Of a stretch of DNA of 64,000 bases, positions 39,684-48,547 are shown piece after piece. A program made the translations under genes and the position numbers. Origin of the DNA: Myxococcales bacterium (GTDB lineage: Bacteria; Myxococcota_A; Polyangia; Haliangiales; Haliangiaceae). Where the stretch lies: the NCBI GenBank assembly GCA_947483555.1, contig CANKMW010000013.1:62001-126000 (forward strand), given 5' to 3'. The notes beneath the pieces were generated by a model that saw only the letters and a list, made by a program, of their open reading frames with translations, did no database searches and was not told where the DNA came from. The first letter of the stretch is position 1. Every line of letters starts with the position of its first letter.

Positions 39684-40399
39684 ATGTTCGCGATGTTCGG
39701 CGGCATGCTGCTCGGCCTCGTGGTCGGTGTCCGCCATGCCTTCGAGCCCGATCACCTGGCGGCGGTGTCGACGCTGGTGGCCGACGCCCGCGGCGCCCGC
39801 CGCGGCGCGCTCCTCGGTGCGATCTGGGGCCTCGGCCACACCCTGGCCCTGGTGCTGGTCGGCCTGGTCCTGATCGCCGCCGGCGCGCTGGTGCCAGCGC
39901 CGGTCGAGGCCGCCCTCGAGCTCGCGGTGGCGGTCATGCTGATCGGCCTCGGCGTGCGCGCCATCGCGATCGCCGTGCGTGACGGCCGCGGCGGTCGCGT
40001 CGAGCCCCACGCCCATGGCGCCACCCATCACGTTCACGCCGGGCCAGCGGGCGCCGGCGGCCACGTCCACGTCGGTGGCACCGCGCTGGCGTGGCGACCG
40101 CTGGCGATCGGCGTCGTGCACGGGCTCGCCGGCAGCGGCGGCCTCACCGCGCTGGTGTTCGCCGAGCTGTCGGCGATGAACACGCCGGCGTCGGCCAGCC
40201 CGGCAACGCCGCGCGCATCATCTACATGGCCCTGTTCGGCGCCGGTTCGGTCGCCGGCATGGCGCTGGCGTCGGGCCTGGCCGGGTTGTCGCTCTCCCGC
40301 CTCGCCCGCGCTCCCGCGCACGCCCGCCGACTCGGCGTCGTCGCGGGCGCGCTGTCGATCGTCGTCGGTCTCGCCTGGGGCGTTCCGATCCTCGCTTGA
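39684..40399 (+). pseudogene. NicO/HupE-like metal transporter, frameshifted
   Basis: The first ~165 codons give a membrane protein with the nickel/cobalt-transporter motif HX4DH (HAFEPDH, residues 18-24), several hydrophobic segments and a His-rich loop (HAHGATHHVHAG ... GGHVHVGG). At about 40190-40210 the frame becomes Ser/Pro/Arg-rich nonsense, while the frame two bases on continues the family sequence: ARIIYMALFGAGSVAGMALASG, LGVVAGALSIVVGLAWGVPI, ending at TGA 40397-40399. One base appears to be missing. It is either a pseudogene or a sequencing error. Intact, it would be an inner-membrane Ni2+/Co2+ transporter or related metal exporter of about 238 residues. Confidence 0.7.
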
Positions 40400-40495
40400 G
40401 CGGCAGCCGACGGCCCGCCGGTTGTGGCGGGACCGACATCGGGTCTACGATCAACGGATGAGTGGATCGGCCACCCACCACCGGGAGCGCCGCTC

Positions 40496-43270
40496 GTGAG
40501 GCGGGCCCTGGTCGTCGACGTCCGGACGGCGAACCGCGATCTGCTCCGCGCGCTGCTGGTCGGCCACGGCCTCGAGGTCGACGAGGCAAGTGATGGCGCC
40601 GACGCGCTGGCGAGGGCGCGCCGGCATCCGCCGGACGTCGTCATCACCGAGGTGCACATGCCGGTGATGGACGGCTACACGATGCTGCGCCACTGGAAGG
40701 CCGACCCGCGGCTGCGGACCATTCCGGTCGTGTTCTACACCGCGGCCGGAGCCGAGGTGGACGCCGAAGCGCTGGCGGTCGATCTCGGCGCCGACGCGTT
40801 CATCGCGACGCCCGCCGCCCCGGCGGCGTTGGTGGCCCGCGTCGAGGACGTGGTCGGGAGGTACGGCGCTGCCGGGCTCGAGCCGCCGCGCCATCCGTCG
40901 GGCGACCCGGCCGCCCTGCTCGAGCGATACGGCCAGGTCGTCCACCGCAAGCTGGCGAGCCGGACGCTCGAGCTGGAAGCGGCCAACCGCGAGCTCGCCG
41001 AGCGCAGCACGCGCCTGCGCACCATCGTCGACACCGAGCCCGAATGCGTGAAGCTGCTCGGCGCCGATGGCTCGGTGCTCGAGATGAACCCCGCCGGGCT
41101 GCGGCTGATCGAGGCCGACTCGTTCGAGCAGGTCTCGGCCAAGTGCGTCTTTCCGCTCGTCGTCGAGGAGCATCGCGACGCCTTCCGGGCGCTGGTCGCC
41201 AACGTCTTCGCCGGCGAGACCGGGACGCTCGACTTCGAGATCGTCGGCATCAAGGGCGGACGGCGCTGGCTGTCGACGACCTCGACGCCGCTGCGCGACG
41301 CGACCGGCGCCGTCACGGCGTTGCTGGGGATCACGCGCGACATCACCAAGCGCAAGCAGGACGAGGATGAGCTGCGCGCCAACGAGGCCAGGTTCCGGGC
41401 CATCTGCGAGGCGTCGCCGGTCGGCATCTTCCTCGTCCGCGAGGACGGCTACGTCACCTACCGTAACCCGGCCGACATGCGCATGACCGGGCTCGCACCC
41501 GAGGAGACCGTGGGCGTGAGCTGGGCCAAGGCCATTCACCCGGACGATCGCGCCCAGGTCGTGGCTGACTGGCAGGCGAGCCTGACCGCGGGCCGCCCCT
41601 ACGCCGGGACGGGTCGCTACCTCCACGACGACGGCACGGTGGTGTGGTGGGACCTTGCCACGGCGCCCATCCACGACGGCGCGACGCTGCTGGGCTTCGT
41701 CGGCATGGTGGTCGACATCACCGAGCGCAAGCGTGGCCTGGCCGAGCTGGAGCGCCACGAGGCGCGATTTCGCGCCCTCATCGAGGGTGCGGCCGATCTG
41801 ATCGCGGTCATCGATGCTCGCGGCGCCGTCGTCTACACCAGCCCGTCCTGCCATCGCGTCCTCGACCTCTCGCCCGCCGAGCTCGCGTCGCGCCCGGCGA
41901 CGGAGTTCGTGCATCCGCACGACGTCGCGGCGTTCGCCGCCGCGATCCAGCACGCCGAGCACGCCCCGCTGACGGCGGTGCCGTTCCTGGCCCGCCTCCG
42001 CCATCGCGACGGTTCATGGCGGCGGATGGATGCGGTCGCCCGCAGCATCCCGGCCCAGTCTCCGGACGGCTTCATCGTCGTGAACGCCCGCGACGTCACC
42101 GAGCGCCACGCGCTCGAGCAGCAGCTGGCGCAGGCGCACAAGCTGCAGGCCATCGGGACGCTGGCGGCGGGCATCGCCCACGACTTCAACAACATCCTCG
42201 CCGCCATCCTCGGCAACGCCGAGCTGGCGCGGCGCGATCTCGACGCCGGCCACCCGGCGGCCGAGAGCGTGCGCGGGATCCTGAGCGCCGGCCAGCGCGC
42301 CAAGGATCTGGTGCGGCGCATCCTGCTCTTCAGCCGCCCGCAGGAGCAAGACCTCACGCCCATCCAGGTCGGACCGGTCGTGGACGAGACGGTCAAGCTG
42401 CTGCGCTCGACGCTGCCGGCGGGCGTGGAGCTTCGCCTCGAGGTCGCCTCCGACCTGCCGCTGGTGCGCGCCGACGCCCTCCAGCTCAACCAGGTGGTCT
42501 TCAACCTGGCCACCAACGCCTGGCACGCGCTGAACGAGCAGCGCGGCCGGATCGACCTGCGCCTCGAAGCGTGCCGAGTGGACCGCAGCCTCGGGGACGC
42601 CGCGGCGCTTCGACCCGGCCCCTACGTTCGCCTCTCCGTCAGAGACAACGGCGAGGGCATCGATGCCACCACGCTCGGACGGATCTTCGAGCCCTTCTTC
42701 ACGACCAAGCCACCCGGCCAAGGTACCGGGCTCGGGCTGTCCGTGGTGCACGGCATCGTGACCAGTCACGGCGGGACCATCCTCGTGGACAGCGAGCCGG
42801 GTCGCGGCACGACCTTCCACGTCTACCTGCCCGCGAGCCCCGACGACGCCGAGCCGACCGCGGCCGAGCCAGCCCTGGTCATGGCGCCGCCCGGCCACGG
42901 CGCGCACATCCTCTACATCGACGACGAAGCTCCGCTGGTCGCGCTGGCGGTCCGCGCGCTGACGCGCATGGGTTATCGCGTCACCGCGGAGACCCACCCG
43001 GCGCAGGCGATCGAGCTCTTCCGCGCGAATCCGCGCAGCTTCGACATCGTGATCACCGACCTGAACATGCCCGGCATGTCGGGCCTGGACGTCGCTCGCC
43101 ACGTCATGGCCATCCAGCCCGACACCGCGGTGGTGCTGCTGTCCGGCTACCTCGCGGCGGTCGACCTCGCGGGCTCCGCGGCGCTCGGCGTCCGAGAGGT
43201 CGTCCTCAAACCGACCTCGTTCGCGGAGCTTGGCAACGTGGTCCACCGGCTGGCCAGGCCAGCGTCGTAG
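40496..43270 (+). CDS. Hybrid sensor histidine kinase (degenerate receiver, three PAS, kinase, receiver)
   Basis: 924 residues from GTG 40496, with GGGAG eight bases upstream; the frame is open 24 codons further but without a ribosome site. Residues 1-115 are a receiver-like domain in which the phospho-acceptor Asp is Glu52 (VVITEVHMP) and the usual conserved Lys is Thr (IATPAAP). Three PAS domains follow at about 170-290, 300-415 and 425-545. The kinase core has the H-box GIAHDFNNILAAILGN (His near 561), N-box NQVVFNLATNAWHAL and GTGLGLSVVHG. A C-terminal receiver with intact Asp (VITDLNMPG, about 855) completes it. No membrane segment, so it senses cytoplasmic signals. Confidence 0.92.
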   Translation: MRRALVVDVRTANRDLLRALLVGHGLEVDEASDGADALARARRHPPDVVITEVHMPVMDGYTMLRHWKADPRLRTIPVVFYTAAGAEVDAEALAVDLGADAFIATPAAPAALVARVEDVVGRYGAAGLEPPRHPSGDPAALLERYGQVVHRKLASRTLELEAANRELAERSTRLRTIVDTEPECVKLLGADGSVLEMNPAGLRLIEADSFEQVSAKCVFPLVVEEHRDAFRALVANVFAGETGTLDFEIVGIKGGRRWLSTTSTPLRDATGAVTALLGITRDITKRKQDEDELRANEARFRAICEASPVGIFLVREDGYVTYRNPADMRMTGLAPEETVGVSWAKAIHPDDRAQVVADWQASLTAGRPYAGTGRYLHDDGTVVWWDLATAPIHDGATLLGFVGMVVDITERKRGLAELERHEARFRALIEGAADLIAVIDARGAVVYTSPSCHRVLDLSPAELASRPATEFVHPHDVAAFAAAIQHAEHAPLTAVPFLARLRHRDGSWRRMDAVARSIPAQSPDGFIVVNARDVTERHALEQQLAQAHKLQAIGTLAAGIAHDFNNILAAILGNAELARRDLDAGHPAAESVRGILSAGQRAKDLVRRILLFSRPQEQDLTPIQVGPVVDETVKLLRSTLPAGVELRLEVASDLPLVRADALQLNQVVFNLATNAWHALNEQRGRIDLRLEACRVDRSLGDAAALRPGPYVRLSVRDNGEGIDATTLGRIFEPFFTTKPPGQGTGLGLSVVHGIVTSHGGTILVDSEPGRGTTFHVYLPASPDDAEPTAAEPALVMAPPGHGAHILYIDDEAPLVALAVRALTRMGYRVTAETHPAQAIELFRANPRSFDIVITDLNMPGMSGLDVARHVMAIQPDTAVVLLSGYLAAVDLAGSAALGVREVVLKPTSFAELGNVVHRLARPAS

Positions 43271-43289
43271 GCCAGGCTGGGTCGCGGGG

Positions 43290-43311
43290 GTCGGCTGATC
43301 GCTCAGCCGAC
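43290..43311. terminator. Perfect 9-bp hairpin between convergent genes
   Basis: GTCGGCTGA-TCGC-TCAGCCGAC forms a nine-pair stem with a four-base loop, 20 bases after the stop of the hybrid kinase, and overlaps the stop codon of the convergent gene. There is no U-rich tail, so it may act as a bidirectional terminator or 3'-end stabiliser rather than a standard intrinsic terminator. Confidence 0.45.
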
Positions 43312-43887
43312 CAGCAACACGCCGAGGAACCGATCGCGGGGCATCAGCCGCGACAGCGCGAGCAGCTCCGCTTCGCGGCTCTTGTGGGCGCGGCCGACCA
43401 GGACCACGCCATCCATACACGCCGCCGCGCTGGCGTGCTCGCCGATCAACTCGAACCCGGTGAGGTCACAGAGGATGTGCGCGAACAGCTCGGCTCCATC
43501 GAGCAACAGGCGAGCCAGGGCCGGCACCACCTCGCCGGCCCGTTCGACTCGAGCCGGCGTCAACAGCGCCAGCGAGCCGGCCAGCCAGCGGGTCGAGAAG
43601 ACCTGGTCGCTCTCGCCGCGGCCGACCAGGGTGCGCAGGCCGGGATAGCGGACGTTGGCGTCGACGACCGCGACCGTGGCGCCGGTCAGATCGCACAGCG
43701 CGGCGCCGATCTGGACCAGCACCGGTGGCACCGCGACCTCGCGGTCGGTGGGCACGAAGCCGATCGACTTGGCGCCGACCACCTGCAACCGGCGCGCGAT
43801 CCGGATCGCCTCGGTGCGCACGTCGGGCAGCGAGGCGTCGGTCGCGAGATCGATGCCGAGCGTGGCCAGCGGCGAATCGTCGCTCAC
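43303..43887 (-). CDS. CpsD/BY-kinase-like P-loop protein without Walker A
   Basis: 194 residues from GTG 43885-43887. The fold pattern of CpsD/Wzc-type P-loop proteins is recognisable: VRTEAIRIARRLQVVGAKSIGFVPTD in the position of the first strand, then VVDANVRYPGLRTLV at the place of Walker A' (usually VDADLRRP), and a late strand MDGVVLVGRAHKSREAELL. The Walker A stretch (normally GEGKS) is replaced by FVPTDREVAVPPV, with no GK[ST]. So it should not hydrolyse ATP in the usual way and may be a regulatory remnant in polysaccharide export. Other explanations cannot be excluded. Confidence 0.55.
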   Translation of the reverse strand: MSDDSPLATLGIDLATDASLPDVRTEAIRIARRLQVVGAKSIGFVPTDREVAVPPVLVQIGAALCDLTGATVAVVDANVRYPGLRTLVGRGESDQVFSTRWLAGSLALLTPARVERAGEVVPALARLLLDGAELFAHILCDLTGFELIGEHASAAACMDGVVLVGRAHKSREAELLALSRLMPRDRFLGVLLVG

Positions 43888-43896
43888 CAGCGCAGG

Positions 43897-44934
43897 CTAC
43901 CGCAGTTGAGACACGGGCGGCGGCGGCGCCTCGGCTTGACGCTCGTCGTGGGCCATGGTCAGCGCTTCCTTGGCCAGCCGCAGCACCAGCGGGCCGAGGA
44001 TGATCCCGGCGGCGCCCACCAGCGCGAGCCCGCCGAACATCCCGACCATGATCAGATAAGCAGGCAGGTCGAGCTGTCCCCAGCGCGCCAGCGCCGGTCG
44101 CACCACGTTGTCGATCGTGCCGATGACCGCGACCCCGATGACGGCCAGGCCGATCGCCGCGTCGGTGCGGCCGGTGAGCGCGAGCCCGATCGCGACCGGC
44201 ACCCACACGAACGCGGTGCCGACCGACGGCACCACCGACGCCACCAGGGTCAGCAGCCCGAGGACGAACGGCTCGGGGACGCCGATCACCAGGTACGCGA
44301 TCGTCGCCACGATCGCCTGGGCCAGCCCGGCGCCGCCGACCCCGATGAACAGCCCGTGACCGGTCTCGGTGAAGGCGGCGGCGAAGCGGCGGACGGTCGC
44401 CGGCTCGAGCGGCGCGTGACGCTCGAACCAGCGGTAGGCGTGCGGTCCGTCGGCGAGCACCACGTAGGTGCCGCTGATGAACACGAACAGCCCGAGTAAC
44501 ACCTTGGCGGCGACGGCGAACACCACGCTCACCAGGCCCCAGGCGCGGCTGCCATGGGCGACGATCAGATCGATCGGGTTGGGCGCCGACGAGCTCGCCG
44601 AGGCGCCTTCGGTGACCAGCTCCTCGAACACCGCCCGCACTTCCTTCGAGGCCAGCAGCCGGTCGGCGAGCGCGATGGCGTCGGCGATCAGCGTGACCGC
44701 GAGGAGGCCGATGGGGACCACGATGAGCGCGATCAGCGCCGCGGTCAGCACCGCCGCGGCGCGCTGGCGGCGGCCGGTGAGGCGGGTCAGCGGCCGGACC
44801 AGGCGGCGTCCGAGCTGCCCGACCCACACCGCCAGCACCAGCCAGGTCCAGAACGGCGCCAGCACCAGCGCCGCCCCGATGCACAGGCCGATCACCAGGG
44901 CGCGCGGCACGTGCGGCGGCGTGGGCGAGGTCAC
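43897..44934 (-). CDS. AI-2E family membrane transporter
   Basis: 345 residues from GTG 44932-44934. About seven to eight hydrophobic segments; the family's hallmark late region is present in GLLTLVASVVPSVGTAFVWVPVAIGLALTG and DNVVRPALARWGQL, followed by GMFGGLALVGAAGIILGPLVL. AI-2E proteins are inner-membrane transporters once linked to AI-2 export and in other cases to Na+/H+ exchange, so the substrate here is open. Ten bases separate it from the following P-loop-like gene. The region upstream of its start is short (about 70 bp to the TPR/MerR gene's stop). Confidence 0.85.
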   Translation of the reverse strand: MTSPTPPHVPRALVIGLCIGAALVLAPFWTWLVLAVWVGQLGRRLVRPLTRLTGRRQRAAAVLTAALIALIVVPIGLLAVTLIADAIALADRLLASKEVRAVFEELVTEGASASSSAPNPIDLIVAHGSRAWGLVSVVFAVAAKVLLGLFVFISGTYVVLADGPHAYRWFERHAPLEPATVRRFAAAFTETGHGLFIGVGGAGLAQAIVATIAYLVIGVPEPFVLGLLTLVASVVPSVGTAFVWVPVAIGLALTGRTDAAIGLAVIGVAVIGTIDNVVRPALARWGQLDLPAYLIMVGMFGGLALVGAAGIILGPLVLRLAKEALTMAHDERQAEAPPPPVSQLR

Positions 44935-45002
44935 GCGCCCACTCTCGCGCCGCCGTGATCGACGGGCAAGAAACCGCCGCCGCCCCGGCGCCGCCGGGCG
45001 TC

Positions 45003-45818
45003 CTACTTGGTCAGCTTGCGGTATTCGTTGATATGCCGGATCGCCGACCGCGAGTCGCCGCTCTGATCGAACAAGGTGGCCAGGTTGTAGTGGGCCTCGG
45101 CCAGCGCACCGTCGAGCTCGAGGGCCCGACCGTAGAGGTGGATCGCGTCCTGCTCGCGCCCGGCGTCCTGCGCCACCACGCCGAGGTTGTAGACCGCCGT
45201 CGCGTCGGCGGGATCGAGCTTGAGCGCGGTCGAGAAGCACTCGGTGGCCGCCTCGGGCTCGCCGCCCTCGGCGTGCAGCCGGCCGAGGTTGATCCACGCC
45301 TCGACGCAGTCGGGGCGCAGCCGGAGGCTGCGGCGGTAGGCGTCGGTGGCCGCCGGCGGATCGGACTCCTCGAGCGTGAGCGCGCGCTCGAACCAGTCGT
45401 CGGCGGTGAGCGCCGCGACCGGCGCCGGCGGCTCGACCGGGCGGGCCGGCAGATCGTGGAGCGCTCCCGCCGGCGGCGGCGGGATGGGCGCGAACGGCAA
45501 CGGCAGCTGGCCGGCGAGGGGCGCCGAGTCACCGCGGATCCAGATGTGGCCATCGCGGGCCTCGAGCGGCAGCTCGGCCAGCGAGGTCCCGATCGGCATC
45601 CGGCGCGCGATCTCGGACAGCTCGCGGCGGGCGCGCGCCAGGGGCACCCCGCCGGCGACCAGCGCCTTCAGCGCGCGCAGGGCGGACAGATCGCGGAACG
45701 ACAGCCGCAGCGGGAGGTCGGCGCCGCCGATGATCCCGGCCCGCACGCAGCTCCGAACTGCCGACTCCGGCAGGCCGATGAGCTGCGCGGCATGCCGCGC
45801 CGAGTAACTCGACCACAC
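45003..45818 (-). CDS. MerR-like DNA-binding protein with TPR repeats
   Basis: 271 residues from GTG 45816-45818, preceded by AGGAAA. The open frame goes 59 codons further, but those overlap the hydrolase gene and are Arg-rich. The N-terminus is a MerR-type winged helix (YSARHAAQLIGLPESAVRSCVRAGII, then LRLSFRDLSALRALKALVAGGV). After a Pro-rich linker come at least three TPR units (AATDAYRRSLRLRPDCVEAWINLGRLH, AATECFSTALKLDPADATAVYNLG, AIHLYGRALELDGALAEAHYNLA). DNA binding is inferred from the fold; a TPR tail is common in myxobacterial regulators. The regulated genes are unknown. Confidence 0.85.
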   Translation of the reverse strand: MWSSYSARHAAQLIGLPESAVRSCVRAGIIGGADLPLRLSFRDLSALRALKALVAGGVPLARARRELSEIARRMPIGTSLAELPLEARDGHIWIRGDSAPLAGQLPLPFAPIPPPPAGALHDLPARPVEPPAPVAALTADDWFERALTLEESDPPAATDAYRRSLRLRPDCVEAWINLGRLHAEGGEPEAATECFSTALKLDPADATAVYNLGVVAQDAGREQDAIHLYGRALELDGALAEAHYNLATLFDQSGDSRSAIRHINEYRKLTK

Positions 45819-45906
45819 GACGCCATGATTTCCTGCCCCGATCCATGGTGTCAAGGAACTCGCCACGCTCGCGCCACCCGGGAGCGCTCCCGGGACACCT
45901 CGCCGG

Positions 45907-46575
45907 TCAGGAAAGCGTGGCGAGAAAGGCGGCCACCGCATCGGCCGCGACCGCGACCGGATCGACCGCGGCCCGCTTCGGCACCTCGAAGCCATGGTTC
46001 GCGCCCTCGATCTCCACCAGCCGGGCGGCGGGCAGCGCGGCCACGATCGGCCGCAGGAGCGGGGGCGTGGCGAGGGCGTCGCGCGTGCCCTGGACGAACA
46101 GCATCGGGATGGTCACGGCGGCGAGGTGGCGCGCCCGCTCGACGCCCGGCACGCCGGCCGGGTGAAGCGGAAAGCCGAGCAAGACCAGGGCCTCGATCCC
46201 GTCCATCGGCGCCCGGCCCTGGGCCTGCGACGTCATGCGTCCGCCCATGCTCTTGCCGCCGGCACAGAGCCGGGCCGCGGGCGCCAGCTGGCGCGCGAAC
46301 CCGCACGCCGCGCGCGCCAGCTCCTCCACGACCGGCGGCGGATCGGGGCGGCGGCGGCCGGCCGTCATCGCCGGTTGTTCCCAGCGCAAGGTCGCGATCC
46401 GCCGCGCCGCCAGCGCATGGGCGATCGCCGCCATGAACCGGTGCGACATGCCGGCGCCGGCGCCGTGACCGAGGACGTAGAGCCAGGTCGCCCCGGCGAC
46501 GTCGTGATGGAGCCCGGCGATCGGCCCGCGCGGAGTCGGGATCGCCACCGGCGCGGCGGCGGTGGCGACCGTCAC
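45907..46575 (-). CDS. Alpha/beta hydrolase (TEX30/KANL3-like)
   Basis: 222 residues from GTG 46573-46575, one base after the stop of the lipase-like gene, so probably co-translated with it. The oxyanion-hole segment GHGAGAGMSH, the nucleophile elbow GGKSMGG (Ser in GxSxG) and the final catalytic His in EGANHGFEVP are all visible, with an acidic residue in VQGTRDALA. This layout is that of the small TEX30/KANL3-type hydrolases, whose substrates are largely unknown. No signal peptide, so it acts in the cytoplasm. Confidence 0.85.
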   Translation of the reverse strand: MTVATAAAPVAIPTPRGPIAGLHHDVAGATWLYVLGHGAGAGMSHRFMAAIAHALAARRIATLRWEQPAMTAGRRRPDPPPVVEELARAACGFARQLAPAARLCAGGKSMGGRMTSQAQGRAPMDGIEALVLLGFPLHPAGVPGVERARHLAAVTIPMLFVQGTRDALATPPLLRPIVAALPAARLVEIEGANHGFEVPKRAAVDPVAVAADAVAAFLATLS

Positions 46576-46576
46576 G

Positions 46577-48508
46577 TCAGTCGGTGACCAGCGCGCCGCA
46601 GGCGCCGGCGGCGCAGTCGCACGGCCCGCCGCAGGTGTTGGTGATGACGCCGGTGTCGAGGAATTGATCGATCTGATCCATCACGCGCTCGCGCCGGCGC
46701 GGGTTGTCGTGGGCGGGGTTGGCCTGATCGTTGAGCAGGTTGGTCGACGGCGGCTTGGGGGTCGGATCCTCGTCGACGATCACCAGCGCCGAGCTCGGCA
46801 CCCCGGTCGGCAGGCCCAGCCCGTAGGGCGTCTCCACCGACGGACCGAGCAGCGGGATCCCCATGGTGCGCGCCTGCAGGTAGGTGGACAGGTTGGTGAC
46901 CTGAGCGTCCTCGATCGATGCGTACAGGAGGTACTGCTTGCGGCCGGTGCCGGGTCCGCCGGCGAGCGGCGCCCAGTGCACCGGATCGATGATGTCGAGG
47001 CCCATCTGCAGCACCTGCTGCAGCAGGGTCTGGGTCAGCGGATCGGGGTACGAGCCCTTGAACGGCAGGCTCAACACCGACCAGTTGGTCGAGCGCTCGA
47101 ACAGCACGCTCCAGTTGGCGCCGCCGACGTGCAGCACCGCGCGGGTCATGACCGGATCGATCGCGTACAGCGTGCTGCCGAGGATCGATCCCTGCGAGAT
47201 GCCGTAGTAGGTGAGCTCGGCGGCGGTGTCGGCGACCCCGGCGCCGCTGCCATCGGTGAGGATCTGGGTCGCGATCTGGGTCCTGGCCAGCGCCGCCAGC
47301 GCCTCGACGTCGATCATGCCTTGCACGATGCGCTCGCCGAACGGGACGCCGCGGCCGAGATCGCCGAGCGCCAAGAGGACGTTCGAGACGTCGTCGCGCA
47401 TCATGCCGCGCCAGTTGGTGCCGATGATGATGCGGCAGGTGCGCGCCGCGAACGACTGCAGGTACCCGCCGCCGGTCTCGTCGATGCTGCCGAAGAAGCC
47501 GTGGCCGAAGATCGTGATCGGCGCCGGCGCGGCGGTGGTGGCGCACGACGGGATGATCGCGACGCCGCTGGCCAGCGTGGTGCCCCGCACCTCGGGGCGA
47601 CCGGAGCCGTCGCGGAGCAAGCCCGCCTCGTCGCGGACGTTGGGGGCGTCGAACGTGAACAGCACCTTCTTGGCGATGCCGGCGCGCGGATTGGCTTCGA
47701 TCGTGATGTCGTGAAGTCCGAGGTTGGCGCCGCCGGTGCCCTGGAACGCCGCCGCCGCGTCGCGGGCGCCGATCAGGTCGGCGCGCAGCTCCTCGTCGGT
47801 CGCGGTCCAGAACTCCCAGGCCAGGAGCAGGTCGTCCTTGGCGATGCCGTGGTCGGCGAGCAGGCCGAAGATGTCGACGTAGCCGGGACGCAACGCCTCG
47901 AGGCGCGCGTTGCTGGTGGTCGCGCCCGAGACCAGCGCGGCGAACCCGGCCGGCACCGGGAGGTCGCCGCCGTCGGCGGCGCGCAGGGTCTTCTTGATGG
48001 CGACCAGGTAGCGCCGCCCGGCGCCGAGGCGGGCCGCCGGGCGCAGGTAGAGCGCCTGGCGGTGCGGTTCGTTGGGCAGCGCGTTGGCATCGGGCTCGGC
48101 GAAGTGCGCGACCGCCGTGCCGGTGGCGGCGTCGAGGATCACGGTCGGGCTCGCCGCGGTGATGCTGCGCGCGAGGTCGCCGGGCCCGGCGAGGTTGGTC
48201 GAGTCGAGGCCGACGTCGAAGTGGGCGATGATCTGGGTCGCCGGCGAGAACCCGCTGTGACCGTTGAGGCGGGTCGGATCGAACGCCAGCCCGCTGTTGC
48301 CAGGCGGGATCGCGTCGACCGGGATCGCGAGCACGACCCCGGTGGGCGACACCTCGGCGGCGACCAGGTAGGTCGATGGCGGCCACGGCGCCATGCAGGC
48401 GCCGCCCTGCAGCGGGTTGCACTGCGAAGGAACGTCGAGCGTCGGCCCGTCGTCTCCACAGGCCGCGAGCGCGAGCGACAACCACGACAGCCTGAGGTAC
48501 CGCGACAT
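46577..48508 (-). CDS. Lipoprotein alpha/beta hydrolase (lipase-like)
   Basis: 643 residues from ATG 48506-48508; the longer open frame upstream is Arg-rich and overlaps the divergent gene. The N-terminus is a lipoprotein signal peptide with lipobox LAAC, Cys17. The first ~280 residues are a beta-rich domain as in bacterial virulence-factor lipases; the hydrolase core has FGHGFFGS, then the nucleophile in YGISQGSILG (GxSxG). Near the C-terminus there is a Cys cluster (NTCGGPCDCAAGACG). It is likely an outer-membrane or surface esterase/lipase. Coupled to the small hydrolase gene downstream. Confidence 0.85.
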   Translation of the reverse strand: MSRYLRLSWLSLALAACGDDGPTLDVPSQCNPLQGGACMAPWPPSTYLVAAEVSPTGVVLAIPVDAIPPGNSGLAFDPTRLNGHSGFSPATQIIAHFDVGLDSTNLAGPGDLARSITAASPTVILDAATGTAVAHFAEPDANALPNEPHRQALYLRPAARLGAGRRYLVAIKKTLRAADGGDLPVPAGFAALVSGATTSNARLEALRPGYVDIFGLLADHGIAKDDLLLAWEFWTATDEELRADLIGARDAAAAFQGTGGANLGLHDITIEANPRAGIAKKVLFTFDAPNVRDEAGLLRDGSGRPEVRGTTLASGVAIIPSCATTAAPAPITIFGHGFFGSIDETGGGYLQSFAARTCRIIIGTNWRGMMRDDVSNVLLALGDLGRGVPFGERIVQGMIDVEALAALARTQIATQILTDGSGAGVADTAAELTYYGISQGSILGSTLYAIDPVMTRAVLHVGGANWSVLFERSTNWSVLSLPFKGSYPDPLTQTLLQQVLQMGLDIIDPVHWAPLAGGPGTGRKQYLLYASIEDAQVTNLSTYLQARTMGIPLLGPSVETPYGLGLPTGVPSSALVIVDEDPTPKPPSTNLLNDQANPAHDNPRRRERVMDQIDQFLDTGVITNTCGGPCDCAAGACGALVTD

Positions 48509-48547
48509 GTCGCGCGAGCGTATCGCGGCGGCGCGCGTGGCGATACC

